Source: Kineosporia rhizophila
GTDB taxonomy: Bacteria; Actinomycetota; Actinomycetes; Actinomycetales; Kineosporiaceae
DNA: 64,000 nucleotides
Direction: 5' to 3'
Assembly: GCF_021277265.1 (NCBI RefSeq)
Contig: NZ_JAJSOH010000007.1
Span: forward strand, 234,208 to 298,207
Part shown: piece after piece, positions 57,925-64,000 of the stretch
Position numbering within the stretch: the stretch's first letter is position 1
How the letters are laid out: the number at the start of each line of letters is the position of its first letter
Notes under the pieces: model-generated
What the model saw: only the letters and a program-made list of their open reading frames with translations
What the model was told of the DNA's origin: nothing
Databases searched by the model: none
Made by a program: the position numbers and the translations under genes

Positions 57925-60626
57925 CCCTCGCCCGGCCGTTCCCGCTCAGCGACGTCACCCTGCTGGAAGGAGTGCAGTCACGCGCCCAGGAGCAGATGCT
58001 GCACCTGGCCCGCGTGTTCCCGGTCGACCGGGCACTGGCCGTGTTCCGGGCCAATGTCGACCTGGACACCAAAGGTGCTCAGCCGCCCGGTAACTGGGAG
58101 GACTTCGGGCATCCGGACGAGCAGCCCTGGTCGGGTGCGGACTATCCGGGGGCGGGCGTGGCGCCCACGGCCAGTCTGCTGCGGGGGCACTACGCCGGGC
58201 ACTTCCTGTCGATGCTGGCCCTGGCCTACGCCTCGACCGGCGAACAGGTCTTCCGCGGCAAGTCCGACGAGATGGTCGCCGGCCTGGCCGAGGTCCAGGC
58301 GGCGCTCGCGGCCACCGGCCGGTTCACCCACCCGGGGTTCCTGGCCGCCTACGGTGAATGGCAGTTCGACCGGCTCGAGCACCTGGCGCCGTACGGGGAG
58401 ATCTGGGCGCCCTGGTACACCACCCACAAGATCATGGCCGGGCTGCTCGACGCCCACGAGCACACCGGTTCGCAGCAGGCCCTCGATGTGGTGACGGCGA
58501 TGGGTCACTGGACGGCGGCCCGGATGCTGCGTGTCGATCGTGAGCAGTTGCAGCGCATGTGGTCGCTCTACATCGCCGGTGAGTACGGCGGGATGAACGA
58601 GAGCATGGTGGCTCTGCACCGGCTGACCGGCGAGAAGACCTTCCTGGAGGCGGCTTCCACGTTCGAGATGGACGGTCTGCTGGACGATGCGGCGGCCGGG
58701 CGGGACATCCTCGACGGCATGCACGCCAATCAGCACCTGCCCATGCTGGTCGGGCATCTGGGCCAGTACGAGGCCACCGGTGAGCGCCGCTACCTCGACG
58801 CGGTGCTGAACCTGTGGGAGCAGATCGTGCCCGGGCGCACCTTCGCCCATGGTGGCACCGGTGAGGGCGAGCTGTGGGGCCCGGCCGGTGCGGTGGCCCG
58901 GTTCGTCGGCCGCCGCAATGCCGAGACCTGCGCCACCTACAACCTTCTCAAGATCGGCCGGGGTCTGTTCGGGCACACCCTCGACGTGCGGTACCCCGAC
59001 TACGCCGAGCGGGCCGGGCTCAACCACGTGGTGGGCTCGCGGGCCGACGTCAGCTCCGACGTCGAGCCCGAGGTCGTGTACATGTACCCGGTCGATCCGG
59101 GAGCAGTGCGCGAGTACGGCAACGTGGGCACGTGCTGCGGCGGAACCGGCCTGGAAAGTCATGTGAAACACCAGGAATCGGTGTTCTTCGCCGGGTCCGA
59201 CGAGCTCTGGGTGCTGCAGTACATTCCATCGCAGCTGAAGTGGGCCGACGGCACCGTCACGCTCCAGACCCGCTATCCGCGAGAAGGGCGGGTGCGTCTG
59301 GTCTTCGACCTGGCCGGCGCCCGCACGGTTCATCTGCGCATCCCGCCCTGGGCGCGTGGGTCCGAGCGTCTGACCGTCAACGGTGAGCCGGTGGAAACCG
59401 CCTCGCTGCACGTCGGATTCGTCAGCCTGAGCCGCGAGTTCGGGCCCGGTGACGCCGTCGAGCTCGAGATCCCGCTGCCGCTGCGCCTGGTGCCCACTCC
59501 CGACGACCCCACCTTGGCCAGTCTGGAACTGGGCCCGACGGTGCTGCTGGCTCGCGACGAGGCGACGACCACTCGCCTGGTGGCCCCGGCGGCCCATCGT
59601 CGTCTCGACGGTTCGCTGAGCGACTTCGAGAGGGACAGGGACCTGGTCCGGGCGCTCGGGCACACGTTCGAGCCGGCCTGGTCGGGCGGGGATCACCGCT
59701 ACCACTTGTACGTGCGGATCGAGGACGACCGGATCGCCTTCCGGGGCAGCGACAGTGGGGTGCCCGACCGGAAGGACCAGGACGGCTGGTCGTTCCTGAC
59801 CGGTCTCTGGTCCGGCGGCGGATTCGCAACGGTCCGGGACTTCCTGTCTGCGGTTCACCACAATGCCCTTCAAGCAGCGAAGTCCGGGCTCTTGAGCCGA
59901 TCCGAGACCACCGACGTCCTCAATTCGGCGGCCGCCGGCACCCTCGACGACCCGAGCCACCCGCGCCGCGGGACCACCGACTGGGACCTTCCCGCGAACC
60001 GCACCTGGAGCGAACGCCCGGAGGACTCCGGGCCCGGTTTCCAGGTGTTCCGATCCTCGGAACCGGTGGAAGACGTGGTGGTCTGGGAACTGCCCGAGGA
60101 TGTGGGGGCCGGGCACGCCGCGCCGGTGATCCGGGTGGACGTGCAGGGGGAGAGGGCTCCTTCGGGCTGGTACACCAGCCCTCCGTCGTGCTCGGTCAGT
60201 GTGGTCTCACCTGGCCCGGGCATCACGTCGGTCGAGATCGCCACCGGCGAGAAGTGGCAGCCGGCCTCGGAACCGGTGACCTTGGCCGCCGACGGCCGCT
60301 ACCGGGTGCGGGCCCGCGCCACCGACACGAGTGGCCGCACCGTGCACGCCGTTCGCGAGATCGACGTGGACACCACCCCTCCCATCCCGACCGCACGCGT
60401 CCGTTCGCTCGGGTCCAGCAGTGTCGAGCTGACCCTCGACGCCAAGGACGAGGTCTCGGACCTGGACCGGATCCAGTGGCGCACGGCCGACACGTTCTGG
60501 GGCGTGTACCAGGAGCCGTTCACCCGGGCGCTGCGCGAGGAGCCGCAGACGCTGGAGTTCACCGCCACCGACCGGGCGGGCAACCGTACGGCCGTGCAGT
60601 CGGTGCAGCTACCGGCCCTGGGCTAA
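57921..60626 (+). CDS. Beta-L-arabinofuranosidase-type glycoside hydrolase (GH127/GH146, DUF1680) with C-terminal Ig-like region
   Basis: A 901-residue enzyme from a TTG start that overlaps the peptidase stop. Residues 1-640 match the DUF1680 glycosidases: APWYTTHKIMAGLLDAHEHTG, GGMNESMVALHRLTGEKTFLE, DGMHANQHLPMLVG, and the zinc/catalytic set Glu335-x-Cys337 (AETCATYNLLK) with Cys405-Cys406 (GTCCGGTGLESH), equivalent to Glu338, Cys340, Cys417 and Cys418 of Bifidobacterium HypBA1, which frees arabinose from hydroxyproline-linked arabinosides. Residues 740-901 form beta-sandwich, OmpL47-like repeats (VDTTPPIPTARV, LEFTATDRAGNRT). There is no signal peptide, so action inside the cell is expected. 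Confidence 0.9.
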   Translation: MTLARPFPLSDVTLLEGVQSRAQEQMLHLARVFPVDRALAVFRANVDLDTKGAQPPGNWEDFGHPDEQPWSGADYPGAGVAPTASLLRGHYAGHFLSMLALAYASTGEQVFRGKSDEMVAGLAEVQAALAATGRFTHPGFLAAYGEWQFDRLEHLAPYGEIWAPWYTTHKIMAGLLDAHEHTGSQQALDVVTAMGHWTAARMLRVDREQLQRMWSLYIAGEYGGMNESMVALHRLTGEKTFLEAASTFEMDGLLDDAAAGRDILDGMHANQHLPMLVGHLGQYEATGERRYLDAVLNLWEQIVPGRTFAHGGTGEGELWGPAGAVARFVGRRNAETCATYNLLKIGRGLFGHTLDVRYPDYAERAGLNHVVGSRADVSSDVEPEVVYMYPVDPGAVREYGNVGTCCGGTGLESHVKHQESVFFAGSDELWVLQYIPSQLKWADGTVTLQTRYPREGRVRLVFDLAGARTVHLRIPPWARGSERLTVNGEPVETASLHVGFVSLSREFGPGDAVELEIPLPLRLVPTPDDPTLASLELGPTVLLARDEATTTRLVAPAAHRRLDGSLSDFERDRDLVRALGHTFEPAWSGGDHRYHLYVRIEDDRIAFRGSDSGVPDRKDQDGWSFLTGLWSGGGFATVRDFLSAVHHNALQAAKSGLLSRSETTDVLNSAAAGTLDDPSHPRRGTTDWDLPANRTWSERPEDSGPGFQVFRSSEPVEDVVVWELPEDVGAGHAAPVIRVDVQGERAPSGWYTSPPSCSVSVVSPGPGITSVEIATGEKWQPASEPVTLAADGRYRVRARATDTSGRTVHAVREIDVDTTPPIPTARVRSLGSSSVELTLDAKDEVSDLDRIQWRTADTFWGVYQEPFTRALREEPQTLEFTATDRAGNRTAVQSVQLPALG

Positions 60627-60637
60627 CGTTCCCGGCC

Positions 60638-60886
60638 ATGAGGGAAGCGGTGCGGCTCGAGGTGGACGGCCAGGTGTTCGAGGTGCTCGAGGTGGCCCGA
60701 GGGGTGTGGAACTACGCCTGGGTCAACGGGCCCGACCCCGAGTACGGCTTCCGCCTGGCCGGGGCCGAGGACTCGGTGCCGACGCGGCCGGAGCACGAGG
60801 AGAGCATCCGGGCGTTCCTGGCCGAGATCGACCCGCGGACCGGGTACCTGGCTGACCGGGCTGACCTGACTGACCTGGCTGACTGA
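60638..60886 (+). CDS. Small hypothetical protein, 82 aa
   Basis: A short soluble protein starting 12 bases after the glycosidase stop, possibly the last gene of that operon. The sequence VRLEVDGQVFEVLEVARGVWNYAWVNGP is beta-rich, and the end is a small repeat (LADRADLTDLAD, encoded by GCTGACC-type units). No family is recognised. The ATG lies within a run lacking a clear ribosome site. Confidence 0.6.
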   Translation: MREAVRLEVDGQVFEVLEVARGVWNYAWVNGPDPEYGFRLAGAEDSVPTRPEHEESIRAFLAEIDPRTGYLADRADLTDLAD

Positions 60887-60892
60887 GGCACC

Positions 60893-61384
60893 TCAGGCCT
60901 GGGTCTCGGGGCGGGGCCAGGTGCGTCCGGCCAGGCGCTCGATGTCGGTGTTGAACCGCCGCAGGTAGTTCGCGAAGCCGGCGATGTCCTCGTCCGACCA
61001 GTCCGCCATGAGCTTGTCCAGGCTGGTCAGGAACGCGTCCCGCTGCAGGTCGAGGGCCTCGGCGCCGTTGTCGGTGACGGCGAACTTGCGGGCGATGCCG
61101 CCCTCGGGGTCGGGGATGCGCTCGAGCAGTCCGGCGCGCATGGCGGCGGCGGTCTGCCGGTTGAGGGTGGAGGCGTCCAGGCCGAGCACCTCGCTGAGCT
61201 CACCGATCGACATCGGCCCGTTCACCCGCACCAGGCTGAGCAGGATGTAGGCGCTGCGGTCGAGTCGGTGCGCCCGGTTGTAGGAGGCCAGGGAATGGCG
61301 GGCCAGGAGCATCTGCTCGTACTCGACCGCCGCTGAACGCCGCACCTGCTCCTCCTTGCCGGACCGGGGGACCCGGACGGTCAT
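60893..61384 (-). CDS. MarR-family regulator divergent from an MFS pump
   Basis: A 163-residue MarR protein: LDRSAYILLSLVRVNGPMSIGELSEVLGLDASTLNRQTAAAMRAGLLERIPDPEGGIARKFAVT (cited in pieces) holds the winged helix, with long dimer helices at both ends. The ATG at 61384 was chosen; a GTG at 61414 is an alternative. A perfect palindrome at 61421-61435 lies between it and the MFS gene. Repression of the pump until a toxic ligand binds is the usual role (inference). Confidence 0.9.
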   Translation of the reverse strand: MTVRVPRSGKEEQVRRSAAVEYEQMLLARHSLASYNRAHRLDRSAYILLSLVRVNGPMSIGELSEVLGLDASTLNRQTAAAMRAGLLERIPDPEGGIARKFAVTDNGAEALDLQRDAFLTSLDKLMADWSDEDIAGFANYLRRFNTDIERLAGRTWPRPETQA

Positions 61385-61420
61385 TGTGTCATCCGGGCGT
61401 AACCGGCTTGCCACCTCGAT

Positions 61421-61435
61421 TGTGCATGATGCACA
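61421..61435. promoter_or_regulatory. Candidate MarR operator
   Basis: TGTGCAT and ATGCACA flank a single G, a perfect 15-bp palindrome in the 117-base divergent gap, next to a TATACAT -10-like element. A weaker GTGC-N5-GCAC half-copy lies at about 61457-61470. Confidence 0.68.
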
Positions 61436-61501
61436 TTGGTTGCGCTATACATCTCCGGTGCGCTCTGCACACCTGATCCTCGTCCTCACTGGGAGTTCGG
61501 C

Positions 61502-62971
61502 TTGAGCACCCCTCAGACCTCCGCGTCACCGTCGGCCCGGACCGGCGCCGTGGTGGCCACGCTGGCCTTCGCCGGCACCACCGCCGCGATCATGCAGACC
61601 CTGGTCACGCCGCTCATCGCCGAGCTGCCGCAGATCCTCGACACCAGCGCCTCCAACTCCGCCTGGGTCATCACCGTCACCCTGCTCGTGGCCGGCGTCT
61701 GCGTGCCGATCGCCGGCCGGCTGGGTGACCTCGTGGGCAAGCGGCTGATGCTGCTGGCCTGCTGCGTACCCCTGATCGCGGGCTCCGTGGTCTGTGCCCT
61801 GGCCGGCTCGCTGATCCCGATGATCGTCGGGCGCGGCCTGCAGGGCATGGGCATGGGCATGATCCCGCTCGGCATCGCCCTGCTGCGCGACGTGATCCCG
61901 GCGGAGAAGCTCAGCGGCTCGATCGCCCTGGTCAGCGCCTCGATGGGGATCGGTGGCGGCCTCGGCCTGCCGATCTCGGCCGCGGTCGCCCAGTACGCGA
62001 ACTGGCGGGTGCTGTTCTGGGGCGCCGCCTTCCTGGCCACGGTCATCCTGGTGCTGGTCTGGATCTTCATCCCGGCCACCCCGCCCGGTGCCAAGGGGCA
62101 GCGCTTCGACTACCTGGGCGCCCTCGGCCTGGCCGTCGGCCTGGTCTGCCTGCTGCTGGGCATCTCCAAGGGCGCCGACTGGGGCTGGGCCTCCGGCACC
62201 ACGATCGGCCTGATCTGCGCGGCCGTGGTGGTCCTGCTGGCCTGGGGCCTGTACGAGACCCGGACCACCGAGCCGCTGGTCGACCTGCGCACCACCGCCA
62301 AGCCCCGGGTGCTGCTGACCAACATCGCCTCGGTCTTCATCGGGATCGGCATGTACGCCCAGATGCTGGTCTTCCCGCAGCTGCTGCAGTTGCCCGAGGC
62401 CACCGGCTACGGCCTGGGCCAGTCGATGCTCGCCGCCGGTCTGTGGATGGCCCCGGCCGGCATCGTGATGATGGTGGTCTCGCCGATCGGCGGGAAGCTG
62501 ATCGACGCCCGCGGCCCGAAGACCGCCCTGGTGCTCGGCGCGACCATCCTGGCCGTCGGCTACGGCGTCTCGCTGTTCCTGATGGGCTCGGCCCTGGGCC
62601 TGATGATCGCCGGGCTGATCATCAGCACCGGGGTCGCCTTCGCCTACGGCTCCATGCCGGCGCTGATCATGCGGGCCGTGCCGCAGTCCGAGACGGCGGC
62701 CGCGAACGGGTTCAACACCCTGATGCGCTCGCTCGGCACCACGATCGGCTCGGCCGTCATCGGAGTGGTCCTGGCCCAGATGACCACCTCGTTCGGGCCG
62801 GTCGAGCTGGCCTCCGAGGACGGCTTCCGGGTGGCCCTGATCATCGGTGGCGCCGTCGCTCTGCTGTCGGCGCTGGTGGCCGCCACCATCCCGGCCGCCC
62901 GCGCGGGCCGGTCGGAGAGCGTCACCCTGACCACGGGGACGGACGAGTCGCTGGTCGAGGCCTCGCGCTGA
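61502..62971 (+). CDS. MFS drug-efflux transporter (DHA2 / 14-helix)
   Basis: A 489-residue transporter with 14 hydrophobic helices. The N-terminus has TLAFAGTTAAIMQTLVTPLIAELPQIL, GRLGDLVGKRLMLLACC (the MFS loop 2-3 motif) and GRGLQGMGMGMIPLGIALLRD (motif C region); ANGFNTLMRSLGTTIGSAVIGVVLA is the DHA2 late motif. Substrate unknown, probably drugs or toxic metabolites. The TTG at 61502 has GGGAG seven bases upstream. It is divergent from a MarR gene and followed by the TetR-controlled operon. Confidence 0.93.
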   Translation: MSTPQTSASPSARTGAVVATLAFAGTTAAIMQTLVTPLIAELPQILDTSASNSAWVITVTLLVAGVCVPIAGRLGDLVGKRLMLLACCVPLIAGSVVCALAGSLIPMIVGRGLQGMGMGMIPLGIALLRDVIPAEKLSGSIALVSASMGIGGGLGLPISAAVAQYANWRVLFWGAAFLATVILVLVWIFIPATPPGAKGQRFDYLGALGLAVGLVCLLLGISKGADWGWASGTTIGLICAAVVVLLAWGLYETRTTEPLVDLRTTAKPRVLLTNIASVFIGIGMYAQMLVFPQLLQLPEATGYGLGQSMLAAGLWMAPAGIVMMVVSPIGGKLIDARGPKTALVLGATILAVGYGVSLFLMGSALGLMIAGLIISTGVAFAYGSMPALIMRAVPQSETAAANGFNTLMRSLGTTIGSAVIGVVLAQMTTSFGPVELASEDGFRVALIIGGAVALLSALVAATIPAARAGRSESVTLTTGTDESLVEASR

Positions 62972-62986
62972 GACCGGGTGACAGTT

Positions 62987-63035
62987 CTTGACTCCATGGT
63001 CAAGTTGAGCGAATCTTCTTGACCATGGAGTCAAG
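62987..63035 (+). promoter_or_regulatory. Promoter nested in a double palindromic TetR-type operator
   Basis: CTTGACTCCATGGTCAAG (62987-63004) and its exact reverse complement (63018-63035) are separated by 13 bases; each arm is itself a TTGAC-GTCAA palindrome. Within them lie -35 TTGACT (62988-62993), a 17-base spacer and -10 GAATCT (63011-63016), with the small ORF's ATG at 63025 near the expected transcription start. Binding of a TetR dimer to either arm would block the promoter. Confidence 0.83.
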
Positions 63036-63156
63036 TTCTTCTTTGCCCCCGGCCGAGCCGGTCGTGCCCCTGGCGCAGCCCTTCGCTGCGGTGCTGACCA
63101 TGCTGGAGTCGGACGAGAACGCCGGCGTCTGCGACGCGGACGGGGTGTGCAACTGA
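63025..63156 (+). CDS. Leaderless 43-aa peptide coupled to the DsbA gene
   Basis: The ATG lies 8 bases after a -10 hexamer and within the second operator arm, so the mRNA would be leaderless. The 43-residue product is Pro/Ser-rich at first, then acidic, and ends with VCDADGVCN, a Cys-x5-Cys pair. The stop codon shares its A with the ATG of the DsbA-family gene (TGATG), so translation of the two is coupled. Small Cys-tailed peptides next to FrnE-type genes are plausible redox partners; not recognised as a named family. Confidence 0.62.
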   Translation: MESSSSLPPAEPVVPLAQPFAAVLTMLESDENAGVCDADGVCN

Positions 63157-63830
63157 TGGCCGGTAACGCGTTCGGCCCTGCGGCCGACCCGATCGTGATC
63201 GATGTCTGGAGCGACGTCGTCTGCCCGTTCTGCTACCTGGGCGACGCGGTGCTGAAGCAGGCCATCGACGAGCACCCGGGCCGGGTCGAGGTCCGCTACC
63301 ACAGCTTCCAGCTGCACCCCGGCGCCACCGGGCCGATGAAGACCGCCGACTACCTGGCCGGCAAGGTCAACCTGTCGAAGGCCCAGATCGAGGCCTCGCA
63401 CGAGCACCTCAGCGCCCGCGGCGCCGAGGCCGGCCTGGACTTCCGGTTCGACGACGCGCTGGTGGCCAACACCCGCGACGCGCACCGTCTGATCCACTTC
63501 GCCAAGACCGCCGACCGCGAGCACGAGATGGTGCTGCGGCTGTTCCGCGCCGAGTTCACCGAGGGCCTGGACGTCTCCGACCACGCTGTGCTGGCCGACC
63601 TGGCCGCCGAGGTGGGGCTGGAACGGGCGGCCGCCGCCAAGACCCTGGCCGGTAACGACTTCGAGGCCGAGTTCGAGGCCGACATCGCCCAGGCCCGGCA
63701 GCTGGGCATCAGCGGGGTGCCGTTCTTCGTGTTCGACGGCAAGCGCGCCGTCTCCGGGGCCCAGCCGGTGGAACTGTTCCGGCGGGCGCTGGAGCTGTCC
63801 ACGCAGGACCGGGCCGGCTCCCCGGCGTGA
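63156..63830 (+). CDS. FrnE-type DsbA-family oxidoreductase
   Basis: A 224-residue cytoplasmic thioredoxin-fold protein with no signal peptide. The redox motif is Cys23-x-x-Cys26 in SDVVCPFCYLGD, RVEVRYHSFQLHP follows, and the cis-Pro loop is LGISGVPFFVFDGK, all typical of FrnE/2-hydroxychromene isomerase-like proteins. FrnE homologues act in oxidative-stress response or polyketide-related redox chemistry. Translationally coupled to the small peptide upstream and to the TetR gene downstream (GTGA overlap). Confidence 0.92.
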   Translation: MAGNAFGPAADPIVIDVWSDVVCPFCYLGDAVLKQAIDEHPGRVEVRYHSFQLHPGATGPMKTADYLAGKVNLSKAQIEASHEHLSARGAEAGLDFRFDDALVANTRDAHRLIHFAKTADREHEMVLRLFRAEFTEGLDVSDHAVLADLAAEVGLERAAAAKTLAGNDFEAEFEADIAQARQLGISGVPFFVFDGKRAVSGAQPVELFRRALELSTQDRAGSPA

Positions 63831-64000
63831 GCGAGGCCGCCCGTAAGCAGCGCGCCGATGCCCGGCGCAACGTCGAGGGCATCCGGCGCGCTGCTCTCGA
63901 CGTGTTCCGCTCGGGCGGCCTCACCATCCCGCTGGAAGAGGTGGCCAAGGCTGCCGGGGTCAGCAAGGGCACGATCTACCACCGTTTCGGCAGTCGCCGT
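63827..64000 (+). CDS. TetR-family regulator, N-terminal part (cut by window end)
   Basis: Only 58 residues are in the window: a basic start and the TetR helix-turn-helix IRRAALDVFRSGGLTIPLEEVAKAAGVSKGTIYHRFGSR (cited in part). The GTG start overlaps the DsbA stop, making it the third gene of the operon. It probably binds the double palindrome at 62987-63035 and thus controls its own expression. Confidence 0.9.
   Translation, partial: MSEAARKQRADARRNVEGIRRAALDVFRSGGLTIPLEEVAKAAGVSKGTIYHRFGSRR

Overview
The window is a very GC-rich chromosomal segment from an actinobacterium. The evidence is strongly G/C-biased third codon positions, frequent GTG and TTG starts, many starts lying 6-8 bases after a -10-like hexamer (leaderless style), a mycothiol-dependent isomerase-family enzyme, a mycobacterial-type SOS box, IcmF, and actinobacterial regulator types (CGNR zinc finger, MmyB-type XRE). 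A methyl-accepting chemotaxis protein with a flagellar-sigma-like promoter suggests a motile lineage; Kineosporiaceae would fit, but that is inference. No phage, transposase or CRISPR array was seen.

Layout. 1-13.3 kb: drug-efflux MFS (partial) divergent from a CGNR regulator, small unknown proteins, a DtxR-type metal repressor with a palindromic operator, AraC regulator, LexA, a large unknown protein, Zn-alcohol dehydrogenase, permuted lipoate ligase, GNAT, HAD phosphatase, TupA-like ATP-grasp protein, and an EamA exporter divergent from a second CGNR regulator. 13.3-25.3 kb: secreted PQQ-type propeller, lone receiver domain, membrane proteins, a DsbA-VKOR disulfide pair, an ArsR-ArsC fusion divergent from ChrA, SDR, MmyB-type regulator, small alarmone synthetase, a P450-like/PEP-mutase fusion, and a mycothiol-dependent isomerase-family protein. 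25.3-26.2 kb has no large gene: a tiny Arg-rich ORF with terminator, three tRNA genes or tRNA-like genes (Tyr, Gln, Arg) and four kinds of repeat. 26.2-42.1 kb: SOS-controlled Y-family polymerase, MarR + IcmF divergent from a 3-hydroxyacyl-CoA dehydrogenase, KtrAB-type and Kup potassium uptake, LLM monooxygenase, methyltransferase, PH-domain membrane protein, and a chemoreceptor operon with a periplasmic-type amino-acid binding lipoprotein.

42.3-60.6 kb is the outstanding region. A six-gene operon encodes the complete 4-hydroxyproline to alpha-ketoglutarate pathway (epimerase, three-subunit D-hydroxyproline dehydrogenase, DapA-type deaminase, semialdehyde dehydrogenase), followed by a GntR regulator. 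Next comes an eight-gene unit: a Dpp-type peptide importer (five genes), then, each overlapping the last by about four bases, a proline-iminopeptidase-like hydrolase, an Xaa-Pro aminopeptidase and a GH127/146-type beta-L-arabinofuranosidase without a signal peptide. Together these could import hydroxyproline-rich arabinosylated peptides of plant cell-wall extensins, trim the peptide, remove L-arabinose from hydroxyproline and burn the hydroxyproline. The chemoreceptor and binding protein directly upstream may add chemotaxis to the same nutrient (inference).

60.6-64 kb: a MarR regulator divergent from a DHA2 MFS pump, then a compact, apparently leaderless operon (43-aa Cys-containing peptide, FrnE-type DsbA, TetR cut by the window end) whose promoter lies inside a double palindromic operator.
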